Assembly: GCA_018697195.1 (NCBI GenBank)
Contig: JAGMWU010000035.1
Location: 372,001-436,000, forward strand
DNA from: Certhia americana
Lineage: Eukaryota > Chordata > Aves > Passeriformes > Certhiidae
Length of the DNA: 64,000 nucleotides
Direction of reading: 5' to 3'
Both the position numbers and the translations under genes were made by a program. The notes beneath the pieces were generated by a model. That model was not told the origin of the DNA. It worked only from the letters and a program-made list of their open reading frames with translations, and searched no databases. Positions 35,013 to 49,510 of this stretch are shown one piece after another (position 1 is the stretch's first letter; each line of letters opens with the position of its first letter).

Positions 35013-38000
35013 GGTGTTTCAAGAGTCCTTGTGTTCTCAGCTTCTTGCAGAGAAATTCTAGTGTAGCTTTTCTCTGAATGGCCTTAGTGTTTCCCTACTG
35101 AATGAGGTTTAGGTATGAATTTCTGTACAAGAAGTCTCTTGTTTTCTTTGCTGCCCTGTTTGTCACCCCTTGCCCTTTCCTTAATGACCAAAAGTGGTGC
35201 AAATATAGATGCTCAGAGTGGCAGGAGCATCATGACTTGGGACGTGTTCCTCCTACCCTCCCAAAACCGATGCAGGGAAGGGCCAGCTGCTGAAGCCAGC
35301 AGAGCCTGGCTCTGAGCACTTCTTGACAGGAACATCCCACAGGTTGGTTTAGGCAGTCCAACAAGGTAAATTAGAAAACTAGGAGACAAGGCACAAAAGT
35401 GGTGGCTGAAGGGTCCTGCTCTGTGTTTGCCACAAAGGTGCTGTAGGACTCAGTTTGTGGATTAGTTTCTGAAGGGCTGTGAGGAGGATTTTCCTCAGGG
35501 AATTCCACAGGATTTCATACCCTGTGGCAGCAGTGTCTTATGGGTTGTGCAAGGGGATCTCTGCCATGGCCGTACTTCTCATTGGAGGCTTTTCCTACCT
35601 TTTGTTTTCCAGGTTGTTTCTTGAAAGAATGATTTTGGCATCTCTGCACTACTGGGATAAAATTTGTGATGCAGGTCTGTTCTACAGCAGGCATTGCCCC
35701 CAGGATGTTTGCTAATAATGGATGTGGTTTTCTCATGCAGTGTGTACATTGTAGAGGATACTGGCACTGGTTTAATACCCACTGGAAATGCTGCTATTAC
35801 AGCTGTGCATAGAAAGGCACTCTTGGATTGTGGTCAGTGCAGGGCTGGGGCAAAGCAGGGAGGGTTAATTTTGGGGGCGGGATGGAATTGGGGTTGACCA
35901 TTCCAGAAGGGAGGGCATCCAAAAGCCAGGCAGGATGTGGGGCTGTAGCAAATGCTGGCTTCCCTGCTTGGCTTTCTGCCAAGGGCAGTGGCCCCATGGG
36001 CTAAGACAGCCAAAAATATTTTTCCAATAATACGTTGTTGTTGTTGTTGTTTCTTTAATTATTTGAGTCTTTATTGCCCAAACCTAATTTTGCAACTCTT
36101 AATTTATTTTGTTATTGATTGTAGATGAGCTTGCATTCTGTCTTTGGCTGGGCTTATCCTTTTCAAAGACAAATGTCATTTTTGGCAAAACAGCTGAGTT
36201 AAAGTCGATTGCACTTTCTTGGCCCTGTGCTGCTCTCCAAACACTAAAATAGCCCCTTGGCAGCCTGTTCTTTCCTTACATTAACTGCAGTTTCAGCAAC
36301 CCCTGTCACAAAAAACCAACACTCTTTCTGGGCTATCATCAACCTTTCTGAACATGTTTCCATAGCCTTTGTGTTCCTGAAACTTGTGCATGTTACAAGA
36401 GCAGCGTGCACTCAACTGCTGCTTTGTCATGTATTTTGTCAAGGTGTGGGGTTCCCAGAGTTCCTGCTGGGTTTTCCTCCTCTCCTGCTCAGTATGTTGC
36501 AGCATTAAGGTCATGTTTTACACTGTCAGAGGCATTTGCAAAACTTGTAGATTTAGTGAAGTCTTGCTTTTACTGCTGGCCAGTTGCAAATAAATACTTG
36601 TAAATGGAAAAAATAGTTCAGATTTTTCCGTTTCCAAGAAATAAAATGCATCTGGTTTTCACTTGTTCCATGTGGGGTTTTTGCCAGATGCCTGCTGTAC
36701 CTTTTCACTTGGCAACTATAATTTGGTAAATTCAAGTCTTTGTTTAAAATTTCATTTGAAAGAATCAAAAAATCCTGTCAGTTTAACAACTGTAAAGGAG
36801 TCATTACTTAGACAATGTAGGGCCTTGGGAGTAGTTGCAATGTTTTGGACCAGGGAGACTGTGGGCAAAAGGTAGCTGTGCTGCAGCCCAGGACATCAAA
36901 TACTGTGCAGGCAGATCAGAACTTGGGGGGCATTAGGGGTGTAAACATTGCAGTCAATACCCAAACCCTTTTCTAAGATTTTTCCCCCACACAGCTGGGA
37001 GAAATGAGCCTTTTACTTAGATTATATTCAGTGCTAAGTGGAATGGTAAGCAGAGTGCAGGTAGTAGATTAGACTAAACAGTCTGGCTGAGGTAAAAGGG
37101 GAAAAGAAATTTGCAGATCATGGGCACAGCATTCATTTTAGCACACTCTGTCTCTTGACAGCCAATGGGGTTTCTGTGATGATTATTAAACAAGAGGCAA
37201 AGAGTTCATTGTATCTCTGTAGCCAGTGGAGAAGAATCACTCTAGACAGAGACATTACTTCCCCCTGGTGTTATTTTGTGTAAGGGCAAGATTTGCCCTG
37301 GAAAGAAGAAAATCCCACTGCAATTTGGTAGCTGGTAGCACAGTTCAGACATGGTCCTGGTGCATCCCTGTTCCTCTCCAGTGATTCCTTGGCACTGTGT
37401 GAGTGGGACAGAACACGCACCACAACTGTGCAATGACTGGTGGCAACTGGAAAATTGCAAACTTGTTTGCAAGAACATTGCTAAAGAAATAAATGTAGAA
37501 TTTTTTTTATAAATATCTTCTTTTTTAAGTACTCCAAGGGCAAATTAATTCTCCTAATAAATCCAGCAGTAAGCATGGGAAAATGGGATACAAGAGCTTA
37601 TATCCTTTAAAGCACAAATGTATGTTTAAAGCTGAGGAAGTAGAAAATTCTATAATAAAATCAAAACGATGTGAAATGAAATTAAACCTCTGGTTTTATT
37701 TCCAGTGGCTGTAGAAGTTCAGGCTTGGGAAAACTGTGTTAGGTGGAAGGAGGCTGGGCAGTAGCTCTTGTGTCTTGGATGAGAGCAGGGAGCAGAACAT
37801 GCTGTAGCTGTTGTGTTTGAAAACTATCCTAAATAGGAATTTGATAAGGGATTCCCTCTTTTCAGAGAAAAATTTAGGACATAGAGTTGCAGTGTAGCAA
37901 TCAAATGTCAGAGGAGTTTGTCAGGTAGTCAGAGCAACAGAGCTGCAGCAATCTGCTCTCATGAAAAAAATCATGTGGTAATTATTTTTCATCATCAAGG

Positions 38001-41000
38001 TGAATAAATCATCTTAACTTGTTCATCAAATTAGGGATTCTTGGAGTTGATGTTTTGTATTTTATCAATGATGTGTCCATTTTAACTTTTTTTTTTTAGA
38101 TTAATTGTGTCTCTTCGGCTGGGATGATTTAATCCCATATTCACTCAGTATGCAATAATTCTTTCAGGAATCAGCTGTACTTTGAAGGAAATGTAAAGAA
38201 GCTGGGTATCATAGAGATGAGCTGGGCTGCTGTGGTGTTTTGCTGGCTACAGCACTCCAATATCAATTTGTTTTTCCCATCCCATTAACTAATAATTTAC
38301 CTGTGAAATTCTTGTTGCAGAGGCCCCGCTCCAGGAGTTCTCCTGTCTGGACTGGTAAAGGGCCTCCCTGAGTTTCCATTGCTGCTCAAAATGTGGAGGT
38401 CACAGAATTCCATTTCTTGCCACCTTTTTTCATTGAATGCCTGAGCCTGCAGCCTTTGGACAAAGCAGCTGAAGCCTGGCCCCGGTACCTGAGGGCTCCC
38501 TGAGTGGCTCCTTCTGAGCTGCTGGACAGGGAACGGGGGTTTGTGTTGATATTCCTTGTCAGAAAGCCCATCTGTGCAAGGTAATTCTCTGCTTGCCTGA
38601 AAGGGAGGGGGAGGGCAGGCACTGATGTCTCCTCTCCCATTCCTTGTAGATCAACAGGAACAGCTTCAACTCCCAATTCTTACTACTGCCTCTGCAAGCT
38701 GAGAGTAAGAAGTCATCTCTGCAGGGAAATTGCAGGTAAGGCTGGAACTGCTGGGAGAGGCTGAGCCGAGGGGAGCCTTGTCTGCCTGCACAGGGGTGTG
38801 AGGTGAGAGCTGCTGGGACAGGGAGCCTACCCTGAGTGAGGGAACTCCTGACTCAGCTGGTCCTACAGTTCAGCTGTCACAGCTGACTCCAGGGGAAGAT
38901 AGTAAAGCCTCCACGGAAAAACCCAAATTGCAGAGGTGAAGCCAATTCTATTGATTTATTATTATTATTTTTGGTTTTAATAACCCGGTGTCTTCTGTTA
39001 CTGTACATTGAGGTGTCTCTTCAAATAACTTAATGTATGCAAAGACATCGAGTTCTGACCATAAGGGGTTTGATGTCATATTAGTGACAGCAGCATTGAA
39101 AGGAAGGGAAGCTCTTGGGAAGGTACCTAAGGTCTATCTTTTCCAAACAGCTTCCATTGGAGCAGTTTTTGCCTGGGACTTGATTCATCTTCTTTCTGCC
39201 TTTTGTCATCAAGGAAGTCCAGTGAAGGGATACAGAGATCAGTTTGGCTAAATACAGAACTGTAAAAAAACAGAAGAGAGTCTTTGGAAGAGAAGCTGCT
39301 GGAGTTTCCCATGACTGTTTTCCTGAGGTCTGCACCTTAGGGGTTGGCATTTGAGTAAATACCACCCCAAGCCCATAGATTAGGAGGCATTGTTGTCTCA
39401 CCTGTGGTTAGGAGCAGGTGTGGACAGTTTCTTGTACTGCCAGGTGTTCACTTCCTCAGCTTTAGGGAATCTCTGGATTAATCTGTGCCCAAGTGTGTGA
39501 AACAGAACTTGGCTCACTAGGGTACAGTGCAGGTGGATTATCAGCAGCTCGTGGTCAGGAGGGGATGCAATGTCTTTTCTAGGAAGGCTGACTTTATTTC
39601 ATTCTCCAGGTGCCATCAGAGGTTTATTTATTTATTTCTGCAAATGCTCTGCTCTTTAACACTCATCTTTTCTCTTTCTTTTTTGAGATGCAGTCTTGAG
39701 CATTTCAACGGGACTTGATGCTGTGATCATTATTTGTTTTAAGAGCTTAGCAACTACAGAAATTGTCATGTGCCATCTTTTTAAGCAGCCCAAACCATTT
39801 CAGTCCAGTCCTTACAGATAAGTAGTATGGTTGGGCAAAGGCTCAGCTGCCCTTCTGATTAGATTCTGTTTGGCCTAACATGGAGAGGAAGGTTTTAATC
39901 CAAATCATCCTCACTAATGGTCTCAGGTTACAGTATAGAGGTTCATCAGTTCTGACTGTCCTTCCCTGATACATCACAAAATTCTAGAGAGGAATAAAAA
40001 GTTCTCCCTGGAGATGCCAGGATGCTTTTTCCAGGTTCTCAGCCACATTGCACTGGGAGTGACAAGCCCCAAAGCAGTGATACCTAGCTGTTATCTTCTC
40101 ACATCAGCTCACCTGTCCCTGCAAATGTCATGATCTTACTAAAAAAGCTAAAAGGCTTTTAAAAAGAAATATTTTCTATTTGCTTTGAGTTAAGGTTGGT
40201 TTGCATAAGAAATTACTTCCAGGCCCTGACTGAACCTAAGGGGTTCCTGTTCTTCAAAAGGGAGTTAGATAAATCAAGATTCTATCTACTCCCATGCTAA
40301 TTTTCTTCCTCCTCTTCTTGCTTCTGCAAAACATGTGTTCTCCAGTTTCTCACCTCAAGGAGAAAAATTGCATTTTTGCTCAGTTGTACAAGCTGGCAAG
40401 GGCAGTGCTCTGCATCTTCCCCTGGCCACCAGGCAAGAAGAAAGATTTCTGACACCCCATTAGGAACACCCAGAGTCATGATGTTCCTAATGGTTCCTAC
40501 AGCAGTGCACACACAGGGCAGGGTTTCATTTGTTGCTTTTCTGGCACACACTCGTTCTCTGTTGGCTGGCTCAGCAGTATTCAGCAATTGTTCCTTGCTT
40601 ACGTGGAAATAGTTCTTGGATTAGAATTCTGTCTCTCTGTGCAGTTAATTTGTTGAACTATGTGGTAAAAGAAATGTTATTTTGCCCTTAATCATTGTTA
40701 ACAGAAATATAACCATGACCAAACTCTCTTGGATATACATATAATTTTCAATATAATGTACAACAAAAGGCATTGTATTAAAAATTTCTATTGAGTGTCA
40801 ATGGTTTTAGTTACAACCTATAAAATTATACTTAATGAATCCCATAATGTTCCACTTACCAGTGTCTCTGTCTATTACACATGCTGAACTGGGAGCTGCC
40901 AAAGGAGTATTGCACTGGCTCTCATAATAATAATTATAATAATAAAAGGATTCATTGCAATCATTCCACATAATCCTCCATAACTCGCTGTTTCCAAGTT

Positions 41001-44000
41001 TGTGATCCTTTGATGCTTATTTGGCTACAAAATGAAAGCCTTGTCTCCAGATAATGAAGGAAAGGAAGGTTGTCCTGGACCATTTGAAGTCTGAGAATAT
41101 TTGATTCTTTCATTGTTTACAGCTAGACTTGAAAAGGATCAAAAAGATTTTTGCAGGGCTAGCTTAGTGTAAAGGCTTCTTTCTAACTTGTAGCACAGGC
41201 AGTGACCATAAAGAAGGTATTATCTTAGGACTCAATTACACAGTAATTAAAGCAAACTACAGATTGTTTCATACAACAGGGGCAAGGAGTGGAGAGCTTT
41301 TTCAATATGGAAACAACTTTTGTATGTACAAGGCAGAAAGCTGGAGTTAACCAAAACCAAATTTCTCTTTACTGAAAACTTCAGTTTATTCTTACTCTTT
41401 TACACCTGTTTTGGAAATCAGCAGACACCCAGATTGCCATTAATGACTGCACCTGATTTCCTTCAGGAAGCTGTACTTAATTATCCAAATGGAGCACTAA
41501 GACATAGCAGAGTCAGATAAAAAACGTTTTCAGCTTAGTTCTCCATTTGAATTAACTCCATTGGAATCAAATTTCCCTGATCTTAGGATCTGAAGTGAGT
41601 GTTTTAGTGTACAGAAATGGAAGAGAATTCCCCTAAAAATTCTACCAATCCTTACTTTTTTTTTTTTTTTTTTTTTATTTTCAGAGGCATATCAGCACAA
41701 AGCAGCAGGATATACAGGCAGCTAAGCCCAGAATATCTAAGTGTTGATAAAAGGTGTTTGGCTGCTACATGAAAGAACACAAGAGACAGTGGCAGACTAG
41801 GAATGGTGAGTCCTGTTTTAGTATCTACTCAGATGAAGCAAAGCCAAGATTGAAACAAGGACAAGGGTAAGGCACTTGATAGACAATTAACCTGTTTTAA
41901 GGAATTCAGACCTATTTGAGGACTAATTTAGTGAGAGAAGCTTACATTTCCTGATGAGAGCCCAGGATCAGGGGTGTGTTATACCTGAATCAGTGGCCTT
42001 GGGAAAGAGATAAACAAGATGTCAGCAGAGTTGGGGTTACACCAAGAGAACCTGTCCCTTCTGCCCCAGGGAAGGGGGCAGAGCTCGTGCTGAGCTAAGG
42101 ATAAACTTGCTGAGGAGATTCACATGTGGGGTCCTGTTGTGAGCACAAGTTTCTTTTTGTAAGGGAAGTCCATTCACAATTCAAAGTGGGCTTTCCAATG
42201 GCAAAAGCATTTGAAGAATTAAGATCAGAGACCCAATCCAAGGCTAGGACCAGGGTCTGTGTGAAGGTAAGAGAAAGGATTTCCAAATGAGCACAAGCAG
42301 CCACCTGAAATGCAGTTTAGTACATGGAGGACAGAGAACACCCCTTTTAAGTTTAGGGAAGAGAGGATCTCCTTCTAAACCAGTGAATAACCTACCAGTG
42401 TACTCTGTCCATTCCTGATGGAAACCCATCTTTAAGGTCTTACACTGCAGTGCCCACGAAAAGCAACAAGAGAATGGAAACATGAAAGATAATCTCTTGA
42501 GCTCTTTTATAAAACAAAAGCTGTTTTAAAAGCCTCTTATCATGGTAACTGCTACCAAAAATCCTGTGTAGTAACAGAATATGAAGTGCTACCTAGAAAA
42601 TCTTCACTGTATTTTTCCACTGCTCATTTGATAGGTCTAGAAATACTCTGACTGGGAAAAGGGCAGAAAAGTCACGATCTCACAAATTGTTTCTAAAAAA
42701 ACCCCAAAATCCCCTGATTTATGACAGATTCTGCTTGATTCTATTTACAGAGAATCTTGCTGCTAAGGGAAATTGATATTGGCACTGACACCTTCACAAA
42801 ATGCTACCAAGGGTGAAAATGAACCATCAACATCACAGCTATGGGAAGGTGTAAGTAGCACTGGCTGCCAGGTTGATATGTAAATGTGTGTATTCCTGTA
42901 TGACAGCCACTCACAGTGATGCAAAATGTTTGAAGGAAAAATTGTTATTGCTATTGCGAATGTCCTTCTCAACCTCTTTACACAAGTAATAAAAATAGTG
43001 CAAAAGCTATGGTGGCCCATTTCCTGGAAATGCCAATTTCTGTTTGTTGGTAGAGGTAGGCAAGAGAGCTTCTGGCAAATATCTAAGTACAACATGTTCA
43101 GCAGAGGCTTTCACCTGCCTCTGACTTGCAGAAGTACAAATCACGTGTGACATATCTAGGGAGGAGAAAATGAACCATCAGTCATCAGCTGATAAAGCCA
43201 CAGAACAAGATGTTTACTCCCATTTTGGTTTCTTTGGTTACTGGTTTATTTTTTTTTTCATATGAGAAGTACTACTTTTGTAACAATAATGTTTGTTTAA
43301 TAAACCATTTTGCTTCTTAGCTGCACATTTTTCTCTAATAAAGACATTTATGTTCTTGAAGTTTTATTTCCTTTTCTAAACACTGATATTCCCCTTTAAA
43401 CATGAGGATATAATAATAGGCAAATAAGATACTTACTTTCAGCTGTTTTGCAGACATTTGATGCTTAGCAAAACAACTTGTTTCAGCTAGAACAAATACA
43501 GGTTATCCATTTTACCTGGGATTGTGTTGTTGCAATCGCTGTCATTCTTCACATGTTCAAAATGCTTCTCTAAAAATTTGCATCTGGAAGCTCTTTGTTC
43601 CATACATCAGTTGTGTTAAACATAGGTTGAAGTCCATGACTGAAGCTACAAGATAGTGGCTTATGCCACATTTCACAAAAATCTTTCAGCTACTGCCATG
43701 GATAAAAAAATACTCACACCAAAGTTCTTCCTGAAAGGGAAAAAAAAGTAATTTTTACCTATGCTGTCTAAGCATGTGAGGCACATGCCTGTAGATTTAA
43801 TTTTCCAAAACACAGAAACTCCTAATGGGACACGCAGCCTTTCCAAAACCCAGGCTGCACAAACCCTTCTGGGTTAACAGGAATTGACGGTAATTCTGGC
43901 AGCCAATACTGCCCTCCAGTGTGGGTTGTGTTAACTTCCTTCTGCAGTGGTTTCCTTCTTCAGGGTTAATAAAGTAACTCAGCGTGCACTGCTGAGTGTG

Positions 44001-45689
44001 TCATCCCATGACTTAACATTTAACTTTATCTTAAGATAAATATTTAAGAAAATAATTTTAAAAGCTATTGTTTATCAGCTGTTACTTTCCTTTCTATGAA
44101 TTACTACAAAAATATAAAGGAATGTGGAAATACATTATTATTGGATTTATTATTTTTATTTGCTCCATGTTGTATTTAGTATTTTTCAAAAGTTCTGCAG
44201 ACCCACTGGATCACCTTCACAGATGCTGTGTAACGTGTTGTGGATTTGCTTTCTGCAGTTATATTTCTATATGCAACAGCCATAAAAGAAGTCAGTATTA
44301 TTTCACTACTCTCCCTGCAGATTTGTGATTGTCCATATGGTATATATACACGTATAAAAATGGGATCTACATTTCAAATCAAAAACTCCTTCCAACACCC
44401 TCAAAACATAAGGAACTGTTAATCTCTACAGCTCATCTCATAGTCAACACACTGCTTAGATATACAAACACCTCAATCTCATTTAGAAACAACTGGTGTT
44501 ACAGGCATAGCTGATTTTAATTTATCACTGAATTATCTTTTTTGTGTCATTTGTCTGAATTTCAATCCCAAATCGCAGTAAAAGAGAGCATTAATGCTAA
44601 CACAGAGTTAGGGTGCTCAATACTCCCAATCATCAAGTTGCAGAAAGGTTTATTTAACCCCGTATTCTCTGTGTGTTTATTAACATACTGAACATCCACT
44701 GGAGTTTGCATGTCATAGGAAAAAAGAGGTGGGGAGCTGGGGGATGTGTCTGTGTTTTGCACTGTAGAGAATAATTTCCAGTCCAAACTGTGTGTGTACA
44801 ATTCCTGCTCAAAACTGTCCACCTCAGGGACTGCTTTTTGCAGAATTTGAGGAAACACTTCACTGCACTGCTGTGTGAATGCTGTGTCACGTAGGATGTT
44901 CTTTTAATATAAAAAAGCACATATTATCCTAAATTAAGCCACTTCTCAGAATTCTTCAAAGAAATGGTTAGGTCAGGGTGCTGTAATTCCTTTATCAAAA
45001 CATGCTAGAGAAGGTGGCTGCACCTTCATTCACTGACATTCCAATCAAAAGGAAAAGCGGGTAGGCTGAGCTGGCACCTTCAGTTGTCCTGAGAACAACT
45101 GATGATCCCCTTGGTTCCAAACACTACAACAAGCTGGTCTGTGATGCTGGACTTGCCCCCACAAGCAGCCATGGTCCCACACTGCCTCCTGTGCTGCATG
45201 AAGTGATGCAAATCCCTCAGTTCTAGTGCCCACTGCCATGCTGTGCTCCCTGGTTTGTGTATCTCGTCTGATCTGTGAGTAAATAAATTCCGATGGAAAT
45301 GCAGCTTGGCTTGGCTTCTCCCCAAACCCCTGCTGGCACCAGCAGTTGTTCCCAGTCTCTCTTGCAGCAATAGGGGAGGTTTTGTGCAGGGCAAATGCGA
45401 CTGCCAGTGTCAAGGGTCAGCTCCACAGCCTCTTGTCTTTGTCACCAGCTCCCACAGCTGGCTGGCATCCATTTATTCTATTCTCTTGGTTTACAATCAG
45501 CTTGAGACTTTCTGCTGCAGAAATGTTGCTTCCCCCTGTGACCCCAGCAACCTTTACTTGAAATGATCTGTGCTGTTAAATCCTGAGGTAGTTCGGCTGT
45601 GCCCTGGGCATCGATTCAGTTTCTGTCCCCTTGCATCACCCTTGTGTAGGGACACAGAGTTGTCAGATGCCATCAAGGGGCAGGACACA
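35013..45689. other. Intergenic, no gene recognised
   Basis: This is AT-rich sequence with no conserved frame, no splice-site pair enclosing a recognisable protein, and no RNA gene that I can identify. It contains simple repeats: (TTG)n at 36034-36051, an AAT-rich run at 40923-40947, and a T run at about 41657-41677. A lone AATAAA near 36589 may serve a longer AFF1 transcript. The hydrophobic frame at 44068-44328 has no splice or start support. Confidence 0.55.
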
Positions 45690-45975
45690 TTTCACATTTT
45701 CAATTCTGCACTGACGCAACCCCAGAACTTACCCCTGGGGTCCCACCGTGGTTTCCAACTGGACCTGGAGCTGCTGATCCCAACCTTCCAAGGCTGGTGC
45801 CTCAGCTGGTTCTCAACCCACTTTCCCAGTCTGTATTTCATCAGCTCATCCATGAGGATGTTTTGGGAGACAGAGTCAAGGGCCTTGCTGTGGTTGAGGT
45901 AAACAAAATCCACTGCTCTGCTCTCCTCCATTACACTGGAAAAGGCTGAGGGGTTGGTGAAGGTTGGCTTATCAT
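45690..45975 (-). mobile_element. Degraded CR1 reverse-transcriptase fragment
   Basis: The - strand frame reads AVDFVYLNHSKALDSVSQNI and then LMDELMKYRLGKWVENQL. It follows the CR1 RT pattern DxxYLDFxKAFDxVxHNILLxKLxKYGLxxWxxxW. The catalytic surroundings are mutated and the copy ends abruptly on both sides, so it is a dead fragment. Confidence 0.85.
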
Positions 45976-47959
45976 AAATCCTTGCTGACTGCCAGGCCTC
46001 AGGCATCTACCCCATCACCATGACCACTCAAAAATCACTGAGTACTGTCCCCTAGCCACCCTTCACACAATATTAGGAGCATTCCTCTTCTGGATTTATT
46101 AGATGTGGGCTCCTCATTCCTCATTTTTAAGGAGGCTATAATAGCAGTGTAGAAAGCAATCCCCATTTTTAATTTTTCACCAATAAGCGTTTTCACTGGA
46201 CCAGCAACGGAATCAATTCTAATTTACAAATTATTAGTCCCAAGGTGGCAATGACAAGCCAGGAAAGAGCATAAGGCAATCACATTTATATCACTCCATC
46301 TGGGAGAGGCAAAAGCTGAGTGTCTGCTTCAACAAAGACCATGCCACACAGACATGTTGCCATTGTTTTCCATTCACTCCAAGAAAAAGACCTGAAGGAA
46401 AAAATGCTGGTTTTGTTCTTGACCATTCTCCAGAGACATTTTCTGACTTGAAATCTGAGACCAGTTCTCTGATCAGTATCTTCCAACATCATCTCACTGC
46501 TCCGAGTCATTCCAGTGGACAGCTAGAAACTTCTGGAAAAATAAACATTCAAGGATATTCAGGAGCGAGGATAAAAGTACCTCACAGTACTTTTGATGTT
46601 TTACAACTTTTTAAATGTTGTAAGAATTTTAGTGAAATGGGAGTTAATATTATTACATAGTTTTGTATCTCTTGCACAAATGAATAAAAAAAAGAAATTC
46701 ATTCCTAAGCCCTCCCATTTTTGCCTCAGGAAATTCTAATCTCCAAACTGATAAACCACTTCTCCCTTCAGTTCTTTTTAAATAAAAATACTGTAGTCTT
46801 ATTATACTTTTCCAGGCCTTTTTTTCACATTTAAAAAAAAAATAAAAAAGCCTGGGAGAGCAACAAGCCTACAGTGAGTCTCTGGGGAGACAGTTTATGG
46901 CAAAAGTAGGAGAAACATTGTACTACAGATCCAGTTGGAGAGCCCTGAAGTGGGCTGTTCTTCCCTTTGAAATATTTTTTTCTTTCCTCCCACTCCCACT
47001 TTAGTCCATCTTTACACAATCTCTTTTATTTTATTCAAAATCTCTTTTATTTTGTTCAAGTGAAGCAGCAGCAAGAATTTCCCCCGCTTTCTGTTTTGTT
47101 TTGGTTTTTTTTTTTTTTTTTTAATTGAGAAGAACTGCTGGTACTCAGCCTCTGGTGGGAAAAAAGCACAGGCCGAGGCACAGTCCTGGCTCCCTTCTCC
47201 TACATTATTCACTCTGGTGCAGTTAGAAGCCAATGCACACTAATTGCTGTGATCCCCCCATTTGGTTTTTAACTTAAACAGCCATCTGTAGGAGAATCTC
47301 GGCTGCTCTCAGCAGCCAGAAGCACTTGGAAACAGCAGCCCCTAACATTGTTTAATTTTTACTTTGAGGTCATGAAAAAGACCACTAACTGTTTCAATGA
47401 AACTCCATAGGATGGGCTTTGGCTGGCTGATTTGTTTCTCCTTTAGGATTTAATTTGAACAATATGGACTTTTCCCCATTAGCATAAAATAAATCAGCAC
47501 TTTGCACTAGTTTCCCACGCATCACTTTCCACAGGCTGCCAGCATTAGGGATCATGTGGACAGATGACAAGCACTCAAACTACTTACATCTATTACAGTC
47601 CACTGGTCACATCAGCTCCTGGTTTTGATCACTCACTTGTGTATCACTGTTACTTGCTTCCCACAGTCACCAGGTTTAATATACACGTGCCTTGTAAGTC
47701 AGCCACACAGCATATTTAGACAGTCATAAATTCAAATCAGGTAGCAAGGGGTTGAATAATAGAAGACATTTTTTCTCATTGAGGCAGTTACTTGAAATAT
47801 ACCACAGCTATACTTGTAGGATTTCAAGGAGATCAAGTATCAGAACTTATAATTTCCTTCCCCCGCTTTCCATATTCATGTTAGCACATTAAATGCTGCT
47901 TTATATAGAAATGATTTTGTTCCACAAGTCTAACTGAGATAAGTTTGAGATTTACTGAG
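45976..47959. other. Intergenic, no gene recognised
   Basis: No conserved frame is visible. There is a 21-bp tandem duplication at 47018-47059 and a T run at about 47104-47122. Confidence 0.55.
47018..47059. repeat. 21-bp tandem duplication, one mismatch
   Basis: Two units of AATCTCTTTTATTTTRTTCAA lie back to back (47018-47038 and 47039-47059), differing at one base. Confidence 0.9.
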
Positions 47960-49420
47960 TGTGATGGGTTTATTTTCTGCTGTGAGATAGAAAAGCAGGC
48001 TCAAACTTTGAAAAGTATAAAGAAAAAATTATTAACAAAACCGAAAGAAGAATAATGAGAATCAAACCTCCAGAACACTTCTCCACCCCACACTTTCTTT
48101 CCTTCCCACCAACAAAGTACAGAAACAGCACCCAGAATTTTCAGTCAGTTTTCTACCTCTAGAATAGTCTTTCTTCAGTTCACTTAGGGAGAGAGCATCT
48201 CTTGTTATGCTATACAAGAAAACAGTTCTCTCATGGATTTTAATTTCCAAGAATAGCAGCCACCCAGGAATCTGCATTCATGAGTTCCCTCCCATCTTTC
48301 ACAGCTTTTTTTCTTACAGATGTGTTTATGGGCCATGTCAGCTTATTGGGGTATTTTAAGGATGAGCTGTTCTAGCATAAAACAAAAGTTCTCTTCATCC
48401 ATCTCTGGGAAGAGAGGTTTTCTTCTATTCCAGGGCAAGGTTTTCTCTGTTCAAGATCCTCACTGGATCACAGAAACATCTGCTTACTTCAACACTGGTG
48501 CCTCTGCTCACGACTGTGGTTAGAAGGAAAGATCCTCCCAATGCATTCCATGAATTACAGGGAAAAAACAAAGTCTGATATATCAAATATATCTTTACCA
48601 TAGCCTTACAAGAATTTCAGCCCAAGACCAATGCATCTCCTCAGTCCCCTGCCATCTAGAATTTGACTCCGTCACTGACCTCAGAGTCCCATGTTGTTGT
48701 CTCTACATGCCTTCACCCTTCCCTTTTTCCTGATTCAGGAGAGAATTGGTGTTCATGGTGTCGTTTGTTCTCAAGCCTTAGGAACCGAAGGAGTTTATTT
48801 GATAGAGTCCTGCAATGCTGAAAGGTTGATCTGGTGCAGGCTCTGCACTGGGAGCATGGCTCGCTGTTCCTCTCTGTTCGCCATGTGGTCTGTGCCGACG
48901 CCGTGCCAGCCGAGCCCGCCCGGCTCTCCCGGGGTGCTGAAAACAGCAAAGGCTGCCGCTGCCGCTTTTGACCTTCTGTCCGCAGCAAACCTGGCTTAAT
49001 GTGGCTAAGGAAATACAGTCCATTGTGAGCCAAGCCGAGCTGGCCGCCCGGCATCGCCCTGGCCGCTCCGATCCCTGGGACAGCAGCGGCCACTCCTGGC
49101 CTCGGGGCCGCCCCCAGTGCCGACCGTGGGGCCACTCCCGGTGCTGGTCCCCGCCGCATAGTTACTGCCGGTGCCGATACAGCCTCTGGGCGGCATGGCC
49201 CGGTGGCTTTGCTGGAGAAAAGGACGGGCAGGTTCCACCGGGAAGGGCCCTGGCCCCACTGGGAAGGGGCTCCATCCCCCCGGCGGGCCAGGGCCACTCA
49301 CCGCCCCTCGGGGGCAGGAAAGCTCGGCTGGGCCCGACCGCCTGCCGCTCCAAAGGCTGGAAGCCAAGAGAGCTATTCCCGGCCTTTTTCGTCTTAAAAT
49401 GTCTGTTCACAAAGGCGTAT
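47960..49420 (+). mobile_element. Probable ERVL-type long terminal repeat (songbird class), GC/CpG-rich 3' half
   Basis: It starts TGTGATGGGTTTATTTT after AT-rich flank. Next come an A-rich stretch with ATAATGAGAATCAAA, then a C-rich AACACTTCTCCACCCC stretch and CTTTCTTTCCTTCCCACC. This order matches the 5' half of songbird ERVL LTRs as I remember them. The last 0.5 kb (about 48890-49380) turns strongly GC- and CpG-rich, as in the 3' part of those LTRs. I cannot place the 3' end or see target-site duplications, and no gag/pol/env frame follows, so it would be a solitary or decayed LTR. The alternative is a host CpG-island promoter. The 194-residue - strand frame across this block is a product of GC richness. 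Confidence 0.5.
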
Positions 49421-49510
49421 CCATCCCTTTAATTGATTTAATCATGTGTCAGTATTCAACATTGGTCACTGATTGGTGGTTTTTGGTTTTTTTTTTTGTC
49501 ACGCCTACAG

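Noticed and set aside
41650..41770. Strong acceptor-like site (long T run then TTTTCAG) at about 41657-41685
   Set aside because: No reasonable donor follows within exon distance and no frame with family resemblance follows. It is probably just a T-rich simple repeat.
44068..44328. Hydrophobic 86-codon + frame that looks like a membrane segment
   Set aside because: T-rich DNA gives Phe/Ile/Leu runs by chance. There is no splice site pair, promoter or tail signal around it, and no family match.
48713..49297. 194-codon - strand frame rich in Ala, Gly, Pro and Arg
   Set aside because: It spans the GC-rich block, where stop codons are rare by composition. Several frames are open at once and no domain is recognisable.
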